A stretch of 64,000 nt of DNA from Azohydromonas aeria (GCF_009760915.1 NZ_VIDQ01000013.1:51903-115902); one strand, 5' to 3'; shown: positions 8,801 through 17,002, counted from the stretch's first letter. Made by a program: numbers and translations. Notes: a model not told the origin generated them from the letters alone.

Positions 8801-9668
8801 TGGCGCGGCATTTGAATACTTGGTCAGGCACGTCAAGCTTTTCCGTGATGGTCATGCTGAACCCGCACTCAGAAAGAAGTGGTGGCTTTTCAAGCGGCCA
8901 ACGGTGGATTTATATGAGGCCCTGAGACCGCTGCCGCATTGCTTTGTCGCTACGGCAACCACCAAATATCTGAATTTCTCTGCGGCGTCGGTGGATGCTG
9001 TGTTTGCCCACACCATCAAGGTGTTCGTCACAAGTCGCTGGGACCTCTTCGCCGTCGTCCAGTCCACCCTGCACGAGATCTGGGCCCGCAAATACAGCGG
9101 CACCCTCAAGCAGGACCTGCGCTATTCGCCGTCCCGGTGTTTCGAGACCTTCGCCTTTCCCGACGGCCTGTGGGAAAGGGACGATTCAGTGCTGGCCGCC
9201 ATCGGCGAGCAATACCACGAGCACCGCCGTGGCCTGATGCGCGGCTTGTGGCTGGGCCTCACCGGCATCTACAACCTGTTCCACGCCCGCGACCTCAGCC
9301 CGGCGCTGGTGGCCCGGGTCAGCAGGAAACCCCCGGACATTGCCCAGGCGGGATATGAAGGGCTGCTGCAATTGCGCCGCCTGCATGTCGCGCTCGATAC
9401 CGCCGTGCGCGACGCCTACAGCTGGCACGACCTGGACCTGGGACACGGTTTCGTCGAAGTCGATACCCTGCCGGAAAAGGACCGGGTGCGTTTCACGCTC
9501 CATCCCGACGCGCGGCGGGAATTGCTCCCGCGATTGCTGGCGTTGAATCAGGCGCGGGCGCTGGAAGAACGTCGGCAGGGTGCCGCCCGGCCCAGCGCGG
9601 GAGGAACCAGGATCCGGTGCCGACGTGCGACCGACCGGGATACCGCCGGGCTTTTCGACAACGGCTGA
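5886..9668 (+). CDS. Class I adenine-N6 DNA methyltransferase, DrmMI/PglX/Eco57I-like
   Basis: 1260 residues. A long helical N-terminal half is followed by HTGAHYTPDALVQPLLKHSL (motif X region), VADVACGSGH (497-506, SAM-binding motif I), FGVDLNPLAVALCKVALW (motif III area) and NPPY (762-765, catalytic motif IV of adenine-N6 enzymes). Residues about 770-1040 should recognise the DNA target and are encoded by clearly AT-richer DNA than either flank. The size and motif order match methyltransferases of DISARM class 1, BREX and type IIG systems. No nuclease motif was seen in this protein. Starts at ATG 5886, overlapping the helicase stop. It presumably marks host DNA so that the cassette spares it. 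Confidence 0.82.
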   Translation: MERALRIEGGLFSPDLLDRLEDGPGQRPVDFGLDGGTPVRDEIARAWADALQHWRAFQQRLATLPAAGAATRETRQLWVLPLLERLGWRLELQPHGLELDGRPVPLSHVAANLGQSPVHVTGWRDPAGLDRRPEGRAGAPRLSAHALVQEVLNRCELLYGVASNGRVLRLLRASSRFVKPAYLEFDLERLFGDGLFADFALLYRLLHASRLPARREDGAACWLERCHQDSLEAGSRIRAGLSRAVERALKALANGFLQHPANAALRDRLQDGALDAGAFHQQLLRLVYRLLFLMVIEERGLVFPPGAPARQRQVYERHYSLQRLRRLSGRRHLADARHADLWPALLSTFALFEAGGPGAQLGLAPLAGELFGRDALTDLAGCALGNDVLLPALRALDSYAHPRGGPLIRVNYGALNVEEFGSVYEGLLEYEPVILWQGAQPAFDFRRGEQRAHTGAHYTPDALVQPLLKHSLDHLIAQRLQAPGRAEREAALLDLRVADVACGSGHILLAAARRIATELATVRTGEDPPAPAALRTALRDVIRQCIFGVDLNPLAVALCKVALWLEAHVPGEPLGFLDHHVKCGNAIVGCVRREDVAARGIPDQAFTLQPGDDRAVVAALRRRNREARRGQQALRFHADAEAGLDAALQGWRRLEAMPDHTPQQVEAKRAYFIELMQSPAVQLMRQLANIPVAQFYIPKRAEGAEKVVTEAEFRPWVRGEGLPQGAAVDESRAIAARERFFHWFIEFPEVMARGGFDCVLGNPPYLGGTYLSGVYGYSFCNYLRWAYEPAGLSDLIVFFLRRMHALVKDEGFIAFIATNSIRDGDVRKDGLEWVLGQGAGINYAMRAVKWPGRANLVVSLLALQRARKIEYGLLDGRRIDRISAALEGNDDETAPHSLYCNKSKLFEGSKWVGDGFLLNEEEAKSIKARNPACVEVVKPLINGEELNQCPLQKPGRHAVYFSDWSLVRSSMYGAAFEYLVRHVKLFRDGHAEPALRKKWWLFKRPTVDLYEALRPLPHCFVATATTKYLNFSAASVDAVFAHTIKVFVTSRWDLFAVVQSTLHEIWARKYSGTLKQDLRYSPSRCFETFAFPDGLWERDDSVLAAIGEQYHEHRRGLMRGLWLGLTGIYNLFHARDLSPALVARVSRKPPDIAQAGYEGLLQLRRLHVALDTAVRDAYSWHDLDLGHGFVEVDTLPEKDRVRFTLHPDARRELLPRLLALNQARALEERRQGAARPSAGGTRIRCRRATDRDTAGLFDNG

Positions 9669-9750
9669 GCTGCCACCCACGGGCGCCGGCCCGGCGCTGG
9701 CGTGCCAGGCCCTACGGGGTCGATCGATCCGGCCGCCTGCCATCGATGCA

Positions 9751-9848
9751 GTGAAATGCTTCACGAAGCCCGCGCGCGTGCTGTCGCCGCGCGCCGACGC
9801 GTGCCCGCCAGGGCGCCGCAGCGTCCTATAAAGCCCGGTTGGCCGGGC
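9751..9848 (+). promoter_or_regulatory. Palindrome, TATAAA box and leader stem-loop before the membrane-protein gene
   Basis: The 298-base gap after the methyltransferase holds a palindrome with arms GTGAA and TTCAC (9751-9764), a TATAAA (9827-9832) that could be a -10 box though no good -35 is visible, and a perfect 6-bp stem-loop GCCCGG-TTGG-CCGGGC (9833-9848) that would lie in the leader. Function is unproven. Confidence 0.3.
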
Positions 9849-9898
9849 GCCGTCCCCCGGCTCGGATCACCCGTCTCCCAGAACAAGAAGGACGTCCG

Positions 9899-9970
9899 AT
9901 GCGGATGTTTCACCACTCGCCGGCGCGTGCCGGCCTTTCCCGCCTGACCGGTCTGGAGGCTCGCCCATGA
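9899..9970 (+). CDS. 23-residue small ORF coupled to the next gene
   Basis: ATG 9899 opens MRMFHHSPARAGLSRLTGLE and stops at 9968-9970, overlapping the start of the following gene by the ATGA pattern. AAGGAC (9888-9893) stands as a possible ribosome binding site. It may be a leader peptide whose translation brings ribosomes to the membrane-protein start, or the ATG may simply be non-functional. No family recognised; two histidines and five arginines make it basic. Confidence 0.3.
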   Translation: MRMFHHSPARAGLSRLTGLEARP

Positions 9971-11718
9971 GCCTGTCCGGGGCGTCGTCGCTGTTCGCGC
10001 CGGCCATGGCGCTGTCCGCCCGCCTGGGGCCCTGGGGCCGGGCGCTGCTCGTCGGCGCGCTGCTGTGCGCGCTGGCCGCGCCGGGCGGGCTGCTCGCCTG
10101 GCAATGGCGCGCACAAATGAAGGCCGTGGGCCTGGAGCGCCAGGGCCTGAAGGCGCTGGTGGCGCAGGAGCAGGCGTTCGCCGCGCTGGCAGCACCGGCG
10201 GCCCCCGGCGCCGACGCGGCCGTCGAGGCGCTGCTGCGCCGCGCCCAGGCCGACGGGCTGGCGCTGCAGGCCGAGCGGCTGGACCGCGCCTGGAAGGCGC
10301 TGTCCGCCGAAGTCCCGGACTCGCCGCGCCAGGCCGCCGCGCAGGCGGCCGCCCTCGACGCGCTGGGCGCGCTCATGCGCGAGAGCGCGCGCGTGCACGG
10401 CCTGTTCCTCGATGCCCGGCTCGATGCCGCCGCCGACCTGCTGGCCACGCAGCTGCCGCGGCTGCTGCAGGCGTTGGGCCGGCCGCAGGACACCCCCGCC
10501 GAGGCAGCCGAGCCCCGGCTGCTGCTGGCCGCCATGCAGCCCGGGCTGCAGGCCGGCCTGGCCCAGCTCGGTACGCTCGGCGCCGCCGCGCCGCGCCAGC
10601 AGCTCGAACAGCTGCATCAGGCGCTGGCGCGCCCGGAGCCGGCCGTGGACGCGGCGCCGGCCCAGGCGGCCGACGCCATTCCCGCGGCGCAGGCCGCCGT
10701 GCCGCAGGCGCGCGCGCTGTTCGAGGCCACGGTCACTGCGGCGGACGGCGTGCTGGCCGCGCGCCATGCCCAGTTGCGCCAGCGGCTGCTGCTGCTGGCC
10801 GGCGCCCTGGCGGGCACCTGGGTCCTCACCGCCTACCTCCTGCTTGGCTTCCAGTTGCGCACGCGGCGCTCGCTGCGGCGCCTGATCCAGTACGCGACCG
10901 TGCTGCGCGTGCAGCCCGACTTCATGCCCACGCCGCTGGAGCCGCGCGGCGAAATGGCGTCGCTCGTGCACGCCATCGCCGCGCTGGCGCAGGGCGACGC
11001 GCGGCAGCCGGCCTGGCCCGCCGCGAACACGCAGCCCGCGCATGGCCCGGAGCCGGTGAACGCCGCGGCCGTCGCCGCAACCGCGGCCGCGCCGTCGCTC
11101 GAAGTCGCGCCCGTCGCCGTGCCTGACACCGGGCCAGCGCCGACGGCTCCCGCCGACGTGCCGGGCAAGTTGACGCTGCACCCGCCGCCCATGGACAGCG
11201 ACGCCCTGCAGCGCGCCCGCGTGCTGCAGCAGGCGCTGCAGTCGCCCGACGCTCTGGCGGCGAAGGCCGCCGCGCCACGGCCCATGCCCGTGCACGACCT
11301 GCCTGCGGCCATGCTGCCCGGCAAGCGGCTGCTGCTGGACCTGCGGCTGTTCCTGCGCGACGACGAGGTGCTGCGCGTGTGCAAGGCCGTGGGCAAGGCG
11401 CTGGCGCCGCAGCCCGACCTGGCGGCGGATGCCCGGCTGTGCGTCGAGGCGCTGCTCACGCACCTGATCCGGCAGCAGCTGCCGGGCATGCCGGAGGCGT
11501 CGGCGCAGCTGCTGCTGAGCCTGGGTGGCGCGGGGCTGGAGGTCATGCTGCGCGACGACGCACCGCCGGCGGAACTGCTGCTCGACCCGCTGGACCGCGA
11601 CCTGGACGTGGTGCGCGCCACGATGGACGAGGTGCTGTCCTTCCACGACGGCCGCGGCAACCTCATCGTGCTGACCAAGGCGCTGCCCGCGGGGCAGCCG
11701 GTGGCGGAAGGGGCCTGA
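9967..11718 (+). CDS. Two-helix membrane sensor-like protein with a degenerate RsbW-like ATPase domain
   Basis: 583 residues. Membrane helix 1 spans about 24-47 and helix 2 about 275-299; the alanine-rich helical region between them should be periplasmic, as in chemoreceptors. After helix 2 comes a short HAMP-like stretch, a proline/alanine-rich linker (about 340-400), and a C-terminal domain of about 140 residues. That domain carries LCVEALLTHLIRQQ, which resembles the N-box helix of anti-sigma kinases (EALxNxxxH), and ends with HDGRGNLIVLTKAL, like the last strands of RsbW-type folds. The asparagine and the glycine boxes needed for ATP are not obvious. So it may bind a partner rather than act as a kinase. 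No partner gene is adjacent. Confidence 0.45.
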   Translation: MSLSGASSLFAPAMALSARLGPWGRALLVGALLCALAAPGGLLAWQWRAQMKAVGLERQGLKALVAQEQAFAALAAPAAPGADAAVEALLRRAQADGLALQAERLDRAWKALSAEVPDSPRQAAAQAAALDALGALMRESARVHGLFLDARLDAAADLLATQLPRLLQALGRPQDTPAEAAEPRLLLAAMQPGLQAGLAQLGTLGAAAPRQQLEQLHQALARPEPAVDAAPAQAADAIPAAQAAVPQARALFEATVTAADGVLAARHAQLRQRLLLLAGALAGTWVLTAYLLLGFQLRTRRSLRRLIQYATVLRVQPDFMPTPLEPRGEMASLVHAIAALAQGDARQPAWPAANTQPAHGPEPVNAAAVAATAAAPSLEVAPVAVPDTGPAPTAPADVPGKLTLHPPPMDSDALQRARVLQQALQSPDALAAKAAAPRPMPVHDLPAAMLPGKRLLLDLRLFLRDDEVLRVCKAVGKALAPQPDLAADARLCVEALLTHLIRQQLPGMPEASAQLLLSLGGAGLEVMLRDDAPPAELLLDPLDRDLDVVRATMDEVLSFHDGRGNLIVLTKALPAGQPVAEGA

Positions 11719-11756
11719 GCAGGCACCGCCGGCGAACGGCTATTTCCAGGCGTGCC

Positions 11757-11802
11757 ATGCCTGCTATGGCAGGCCTTGAGGCTCATAATGCCTGTTATGG
11801 CA
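11757..11802 (+). promoter_or_regulatory. Two operator-like repeats of the hip genes
   Basis: ATGCCTGCTATGGCA (11757-11771) and ATGCCTGTTATGGCA (11788-11802) differ at one base, are 31 bp apart (about three helical turns), and are each built on TGCC and GGCA arms. The second covers the start codon of the repressor-like gene. CATAAT (11784-11789) between them could be a -10 box. This fits autoregulation by a HipB-type repressor. Confidence 0.6.
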
Positions 11803-12135
11803 CGCGCACCTCAGTTGTCGCTGGACCCTGCCGCGTTGCGCCAGGCCGTTGATCTGGGCGCGCGCATCCGCATTGCTCGGCAGCGCCGGCGGCTGCGGCT
11901 GGAAGACGTGGCGCAGAAGACGGGCCTGTCGCGCTCCACCGTCGAGGCCGTGGAGCGCGGTGCGCCGACCACGGCCTTCGGCGCCTACCTCAGCGTGCTC
12001 ACCGTGCTGGGCCTGGCCCGCGAGCTGGACCTGCTGGCTGACCCCGGGCTCGACCGCGACGGGCTGGCGCTGGAGCTGTCCGTGGCGGACAAGCGCGTGC
12101 GACTGCCACGCAAGGATCTGGGCAATGACTTCTGA
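11797..12135 (+). CDS. hipB: HipB-like XRE-family antitoxin/repressor
   Basis: 112 residues from ATG 11797 (115 from the alternative ATG 11788). It has a Cro/CI helix-turn-helix: GARIRIARQRRRLRLEDVAQ, then TGLSRSTVEAVERG as the recognition part. In the family, HipB dimers bind operators in their own promoter and hold the HipA kinase inactive. Here its stop overlaps the hipA start by 11 bases, the usual antitoxin-toxin coupling, and two matching operator repeats lie at its start. No strong Shine-Dalgarno is visible before either ATG, so the message could be nearly leaderless if CATAAT is the -10 box. Confidence 0.8.
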   Translation: MARAPQLSLDPAALRQAVDLGARIRIARQRRRLRLEDVAQKTGLSRSTVEAVERGAPTTAFGAYLSVLTVLGLARELDLLADPGLDRDGLALELSVADKRVRLPRKDLGNDF

Positions 12136-13378
12136 GCTCGCCGCCCAGGCTTTCGTCTGGGTGCACCTGCCCGGGCAGGCGGAACCGGTGGTGTGCGGGC
12201 GCTTCACGCAGCGACGCACGGCCGGCGGCGCCGTGGGTGAATTCGTCTACGGCCGCAGCTATCTCGCCCGCAGCCAGGCGCTGGCCATCGATCCCGTGGC
12301 ACTGCCCCTGCAGGCGCAGGTTTTCACGGCCTCGCACTTGTCCGGCTGGTTCGCGGTGCTGCTCGACGCCGGGCCGGACGCCTGGGGCCGGCGCCTCATC
12401 GACCGGCTGCACGGGCCGCAGGACCCGCTGGGTTACCTGCTGCATGCCCGCGGGCAGTCGGTGGGCGCCCTGGGCTTCAGCATCGCTGCTGACAGGCCTC
12501 CCGAAGCCGCGCAGCCACCGGCCATCGCGTCGCTGGAGCGGCTGCTGGAACTGCACCGTGCCATCGAGGCCGGCGAGCCCGTCGCGCCCGAGGACCACGA
12601 CCTGCTGCTGCAGGGCACGTCCGCTGGCGGCGCCCGGCCCAAGACCACTGTCGGGCACGAGGGCGCGCTGTGGCTGGCCAAGTTCCCCAGCGCGGCGGAC
12701 CGTCCGGACCGGCCGCCCGTGCCCGTGCTGGAAGCGGCACTGCTGAGCGTGGCGGCCTCCTGTGGCATTCGCGTGCCACGGCATCGCGTCGTGCGTGTCG
12801 GCGATGCACCGGTCCTGCTGGTGGAGCGCTTCGATCGCCAACCGCTGGGCGACGGGCGCTACTCGCGGGTGGCCTATGCCAGCGCCCGCACGCTGCTGTG
12901 GTCGCGTCCGGAGGTGCAGCAGTACTCCTTCATGGGTTCGTACAGCAACCTCGCGCACCGCATGCGCGAGTGGGAGCGTGCGCCCCAGGAGGACATCCGT
13001 GAGCTGTACCGCCGCATCGCCTTCAACTGCCTGGTGGGCAACACCGACGACCACGACCTCAACACCGGCTTCCTGTCCACCGGGGACGGCTTCTTCGCCT
13101 TGTCGCCGGCCTTCGACCTGACCTGCCGGCCACGCACGCCGCGCATGTTCCTGGCGCTGGGTTTCGGCCGCGACGGTGCCGCCGTCACGCTCGAAAACCT
13201 GCTGTCGGAGCCGCAGGCCTACGGCTACGAGGTGGCGGAGGCGGCCGGGATGGTGCGCGAGCAGTGGGACACGATCCACAGCGCCGTCATGGAGCAACTG
13301 CTGCGGCACGGCTGTCCCGAGCGCCTGGCCGCACAGGTTTGTGCGGCGATGCCGGGCGCAGCGTGGTTCCCAGCCTGA
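12125..13378 (+). CDS. hipA: HipA-like serine/threonine kinase toxin
   Basis: 417 residues, close to the family length. N-terminal HipA domain with SVGALGFS, the glycine-rich loop TSAGGARPK that covers ATP, the lysine strand WLAKFP, the catalytic loop NTDDHDLN (306-313) and the metal-binding LSPAFDL segment are all present, so the kinase looks intact. Family members phosphorylate proteins such as glutamyl-tRNA synthetase and cause growth arrest and persistence. Start ATG 12125 overlaps the antitoxin end. The gene is followed within 11 bases by the convergent pirin gene. The exact target of this homologue cannot be told from sequence. Confidence 0.88.
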   Translation: MTSELAAQAFVWVHLPGQAEPVVCGRFTQRRTAGGAVGEFVYGRSYLARSQALAIDPVALPLQAQVFTASHLSGWFAVLLDAGPDAWGRRLIDRLHGPQDPLGYLLHARGQSVGALGFSIAADRPPEAAQPPAIASLERLLELHRAIEAGEPVAPEDHDLLLQGTSAGGARPKTTVGHEGALWLAKFPSAADRPDRPPVPVLEAALLSVAASCGIRVPRHRVVRVGDAPVLLVERFDRQPLGDGRYSRVAYASARTLLWSRPEVQQYSFMGSYSNLAHRMREWERAPQEDIRELYRRIAFNCLVGNTDDHDLNTGFLSTGDGFFALSPAFDLTCRPRTPRMFLALGFGRDGAAVTLENLLSEPQAYGYEVAEAAGMVREQWDTIHSAVMEQLLRHGCPERLAAQVCAAMPGAAWFPA

Positions 13379-13388
13379 GCCTGGCTGC

Positions 13389-14309
13389 TCACGGATAGCT
13401 CACCGGCGGCGCCGGCCGCTGCCGCTCCTCGGGCAGCGGGATGAACTCGGTCTCCTGCGGCACGTCGGGGAAGCGCCGCGCCGCCCAGTCGGCCTTCGCC
13501 TGCTCGATGCGCTCGCGCGAGCTGGAGACGAAGTTCCACCACACGTAGCGCGGCCCGTCCATGGCCGGCCCGCCCAGCAGCACCAGCCGCGCCGGCGCCT
13601 GCAGCGCGCGCAGCACCACCGGCTCGCCGGTCTTGAAGACGAGCAGCTGCTGCGGCCCGTGCCCGTGCGCCGCGTCCTCGGCATTCACCGACACCTGCCC
13701 TTCGATCACGTAGGCCGCGCGCTCCTCGTGCAGCGGCGGCAGCGGCAGCTGCGCGCCGGCGGCGAGCTGCACCTCGACGTAGAACATCTCCGAGAGCGTC
13801 TTCACCGGCGAGTGCGCGCCCTCGAAGCCGCCCACGATCACGCGCAGCCGGCAGCCGCCGGCTTCCATCACCGGCAGCTCGTCGGCGCCGTGGTGCGCGA
13901 AGGCCGGCTCCGCCTCCTCGTGCGCCTTCGGGAGCGCCACCCACAGCTGCAGCCCGGCCAGGTTCACTCCGCCGTCGCGCAGCCCCGGCGGCGTGCGCTC
14001 GGAGTGCACGATGCCGCGCCCGGCCGTCATCCAGTTGAGCTCGCCGGGCCGGATCGGCTGCACCACGCCCAGGCTGTCGCGGTGCAGGATCTCGCCCTCG
14101 CTCAGGAACGTGACCGTGGCCAGGCCGATGTGCGGGTGCGGGCGCACGTCCAGCCCGCGCCCGGCCTCGAAGCGCACCGGCCCCATCTCGTCGAAGAACA
14201 CGAAGGGCCCGACCATGCGCCGCTGCGCCGACGGCAGCGCGCGGCGCACGACGAAGCCGTCGCCCAGGTCGGAGCTGCGGGGTATGACGATGGTTTCCAG
14301 TGCATCCAT
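13389..14309 (-). CDS. Pirin family bicupin protein
   Basis: 306 residues, slightly longer than YhhW-type pirins. The N-terminal cupin has the pirin signature: [11 protein letters not shown], then [13 protein letters not shown] and GRGIVHSE, giving the histidines that hold one metal ion. The C-terminal cupin has [14 protein letters not shown]. Bacterial pirins have quercetin dioxygenase or regulatory roles; the exact role here is unknown. Convergent with hipA. A downstream position relative to the EEP gene (gap 45 bases, same strand) suggests they may be co-transcribed. Confidence 0.88.
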   Translation of the reverse strand: MDALETIVIPRSSDLGDGFVVRRALPSAQRRMVGPFVFFDEMGPVRFEAGRGLDVRPHPHIGLATVTFLSEGEILHRDSLGVVQPIRPGELNWMTAGRGIVHSERTPPGLRDGGVNLAGLQLWVALPKAHEEAEPAFAHHGADELPVMEAGGCRLRVIVGGFEGAHSPVKTLSEMFYVEVQLAAGAQLPLPPLHEERAAYVIEGQVSVNAEDAAHGHGPQQLLVFKTGEPVVLRALQAPARLVLLGGPAMDGPRYVWWNFVSSSRERIEQAKADWAARRFPDVPQETEFIPLPEERQRPAPPVSYP

Positions 14310-14354
14310 GGCGGCGTGCTCCCTGCGGTGGTGGATCGGTCGGGGAAAAGAGGC

Positions 14355-15197
14355 TCAGCCCAGCTCCAGCAGCAGCGGCTGGTGGTCGGAGGCGTCGGTG
14401 GCGGTGTCCACGCGCAGCGCGCGCAGGCGCGGCAGCAGGTCGCCGCTGGCGAAGACGAAGTCGCAGCAGTAGGGCGCCTCGGGCGCGGGCCCGTCGTGCG
14501 GCGCGAAGGTCGGCGGGCAAGGCTGCCCCGGGTGCAGCCGCGCCCAGGCGTCGTGCCAGGCCGGCGTGCCGTCGTGGAAAGGCGCCAGCAGCCGCGCGTG
14601 CTCGATGGAATCCGGCCTGAAGTTCATGTCACCCGCCAGCAGCGCCGGCCCGCCGCGCGGCAGCGCCGCGAACGGGCCTTCGCCGGCCGGGCGCAGGCGC
14701 CGCGCGTGCGCCGCGCCCTCGCGCTGCAGCTCGCGCAGCCGCTCCACCTGCGCCAGGCGCTGCGCCGGCGAGTAGTAGGCCAGGTGCGTGGTCAGCACCC
14801 GCAGCGGCCCGAAAGGCGCGCGCAGCGTGGCCTCGATGGCCACGCGCGCCATGCTGGGCACGGCCGCGTCGGCCGGCCAGGGCAGTTGATGTCGCAGCAC
14901 CTGCAGCACCGGCAGCCGCGACAGCAGCAGGTTGCCGAAGCGGCGGCGCGCGCCGCCCGGGCCGGGCAGGTCCACGGCCACGCCCTCCACGGCGGCGAAG
15001 CCGGGCAGGGCGCGGGCGATGTCTCGGAACTGGTTGCCGGGCGCGCCGCCGGGCAGGTCCGGCCAGCCGTCGGCGACTTCCTGCAGGCACAGCACGTCGA
15101 AGTCGGCCAGCGCGCGGGCATGGGCCAGCACGCGCGCCAGGTCCACGCGGCCGTCTCGGCCGCAGCCCCACTGGATGTTCCAGGTCACGAGTTTCAC
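14355..15197 (-). CDS. Endonuclease/exonuclease/phosphatase (EEP) family hydrolase
   Basis: 280 residues from a GTG start with a strong GGAGGAG eight bases upstream. Family motifs are in order: TWNIQWG (metal-coordinating Asn), CLQEV (Glu), THLAYYSPAQRLAQ (His), AGDMNF (Asp-Asn), DFVFASGD and SDHQPLLLEL (catalytic Asp-His). It is therefore probably an active metal-dependent phosphoesterase, but whether it cuts DNA, lipids or nucleotides is not visible. No signal peptide, so cytoplasmic. Confidence 0.85.
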   Translation of the reverse strand: MKLVTWNIQWGCGRDGRVDLARVLAHARALADFDVLCLQEVADGWPDLPGGAPGNQFRDIARALPGFAAVEGVAVDLPGPGGARRRFGNLLLSRLPVLQVLRHQLPWPADAAVPSMARVAIEATLRAPFGPLRVLTTHLAYYSPAQRLAQVERLRELQREGAAHARRLRPAGEGPFAALPRGGPALLAGDMNFRPDSIEHARLLAPFHDGTPAWHDAWARLHPGQPCPPTFAPHDGPAPEAPYCCDFVFASGDLLPRLRALRVDTATDASDHQPLLLELG

Positions 15198-15335
15198 AAG
15201 GGCTCCTCCCGGGTTGAAAAGCGGCGGGCAGTTGGAATGCCTGCGCCGCGGAGGCTGGCGCGACTGTGAACCCGTTGGCGCGCCGCGACTGCAAGCAAAG
15301 TTGTCAGGCGCGGCCGGCGGGCGCGGTGCCGCGCC

Positions 15336-15887
15336 TCACCAGCGTGCCGAGACCTGCACCCCCGCCGCGCGCGGGCCGACGATGGGCAGCACCGTCACGC
15401 GGGCGTCGTCCTTGGGGTCCACCAGCCACCAGGTGACGGCGGCGGAGAGCGCGGCGCCGCCCACCACGTCGCGCCAGCGGTGCTCGTCGGCATGCACGCG
15501 GGTCCAGCCGACATAGCTGGCGGCCAGGTACATCGGCCAGGCGTGCTCGATGCCGTGGCGCCGGTGCACGTAGGTCGCGGCCGAGAAGGCCCGGCTGGCG
15601 TGGCCGGAGGGGAAAGCCTTGTCGTCCTCGCCGTTGGGGCGCTCGACGTTGGTCGTGCGCTTGAGCACCTCGGTGGCGCCCAGCGTCACGACGAAGGCCT
15701 TGCCGAACTGCAGCGCGCCCTCGCGCTCGCCCCTGTAGAGCTCGTAGCCGGCCACGCCCGCGGGCATCGCCCAGCTCAGCACGGTGCCGGCGCGCTCGTG
15801 CCCGTCGGCCCAGCAGGAAGAAGAGGTGGCGGCGCACAGCGCCAGCACGGCGGCGCCGCGGCGAAGGGAAATGGGGGAAGTAGTCAT
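15336..15887 (-). CDS. PAP2 superfamily phosphatase, exported
   Basis: 183 residues with an N-terminal signal-like segment ([20 protein letters not shown]). The three acid-phosphatase motifs are present: [25 protein letters not shown], and [16 protein letters not shown], in which the usual initial Ser of SRxxxxxHxxxD is Thr. The protein should act in the periplasm or at the inner membrane on lipid phosphates or phosphate esters. The open frame extends far upstream but only the ATG at 15887 gives the signal peptide and a sensible length. Confidence 0.82.
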   Translation of the reverse strand: MTTSPISLRRGAAVLALCAATSSSCWADGHERAGTVLSWAMPAGVAGYELYRGEREGALQFGKAFVVTLGATEVLKRTTNVERPNGEDDKAFPSGHASRAFSAATYVHRRHGIEHAWPMYLAASYVGWTRVHADEHRWRDVVGGAALSAAVTWWLVDPKDDARVTVLPIVGPRAAGVQVSARW

Positions 15888-15931
15888 CGAGCCATTGTCC
15901 CCGCCGCCGCGCGGCGGACCTTGCAGGCCGC

Positions 15932-17002
15932 TTAAGCGGGGCCGGCGCCGGTGCCACCGCTGTCGCCACCACCTGCTGCCGCGGCCAGCTTCGCGCGCTC
16001 GCGCAGGGCGCCCGGCGCCTCGCCCGTCCAGCCCTTGAAGGCGCGGGTGAAGCTCTTTTCGTTGTCGAAGCCCGCCGCCTGCGCCACCTGCTTGATCGGC
16101 CGGTTGCCGCGCAGCAGCAGCTCCAGCGCGATGTCGCGCCGCACGGCGTCCTTGAGCGCCTGCAGCGAGGCGCCTTCCTCCTGCAGCTGCCGGTGCAGGC
16201 TGCGCGCGGACAGGAACAGCGCGCCCGCCAGGTCCTCGGCCGTGGCGCCGGGCTGCTGGCGCAGCCGCTCGCGCACGCGCTGCGCCAGCAGCCGGTCGCG
16301 CCGGTACTGGCGCACCGTCAGCGGCAGCGCGCGCTTCAGCATCGCGTTGAGCGCGGCCTCGTCGCGGCGCAGCGGCAGCGCCAGGTAGCGCGCGTCGAAG
16401 GCGAAGCCGGCGGCGTCGGCACCGAAGCGCACCGGCCCGGGAAACATGTGGGCGTAGGCGTCGGCATGCGGCGGCGGTGCGAAGGGGAAGGCGGCTTCGA
16501 GCAGCGGGATGCGCGAGTCCACCGCCCAGCAGGCGTAGCCGTGCACGTAGCGCAGCAGCGTCACCAGGCAGAACTCGCGCAGCTCGCCCAGCGGCCACTG
16601 CTCGGCGAGGGACAGCCGCGCCGCGTCGCCGGCCACCTCCAGCCGCAGCAGCACGTCCTCGGTGAGCAGGCGGTGGTGCCGGCACCAGCGCTTGAGCGCC
16701 AGGCCGAGCGAGGCGGCGCCGGTGCTGGCGCGGCACAGCAGCCCATAGCTGCCCCAGGGCAGGCGGCGCGAGAACCAGCCCAGCGCCTCGTCGTCCAGCG
16801 CCTGCATCGCGGCGGCGGAGACGAGCTCCATCTGCAACGCGGTGATGCGCGCGTCCGGCCGGTGCAATTGCGCTGGCGTGATTTGTGCCGCCGCCAGGGC
16901 CGGCGCCGCATCCAGCCCACGCCGCTCGAACGCCAGCGCGATGCACCGGACGAAGGCCATGGGCGTGACGGCGGCCGGGGCGTTGTCAGGAGGAGAACTC
17001 AT
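15932..17002 (-). CDS. AraC-family transcriptional regulator, divergent from the liu operon
   Basis: 356 residues. The N-terminal two thirds match the Arabinose_bd type ligand domain ([28 protein letters not shown]). The C-terminus has the two AraC helix-turn-helices: [20 protein letters not shown] and [20 protein letters not shown]. It is transcribed away from liuA across a 114-bp intergenic region, so control of leucine and isovalerate breakdown is a reasonable inference. In Pseudomonas the equivalent regulator is a MerR protein, so this would be a lineage-specific replacement. ATG 17002 is preceded on its own strand by GGAG-poor sequence; start moderately sure. Confidence 0.8.
   Translation of the reverse strand: MSSPPDNAPAAVTPMAFVRCIALAFERRGLDAAPALAAAQITPAQLHRPDARITALQMELVSAAAMQALDDEALGWFSRRLPWGSYGLLCRASTGAASLGLALKRWCRHHRLLTEDVLLRLEVAGDAARLSLAEQWPLGELREFCLVTLLRYVHGYACWAVDSRIPLLEAAFPFAPPPHADAYAHMFPGPVRFGADAAGFAFDARYLALPLRRDEAALNAMLKRALPLTVRQYRRDRLLAQRVRERLRQQPGATAEDLAGALFLSARSLHRQLQEEGASLQALKDAVRRDIALELLLRGNRPIKQVAQAAGFDNEKSFTRAFKGWTGEAPGALRERAKLAAAAGGGDSGGTGAGPA

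Noticed and set aside
9669..9966. Possible att repeat of the tRNA-His 3' end
   Set aside because: No copy of the tRNA end (CATCAGCCACC) was found in this gap by eye, so no island border can be claimed.
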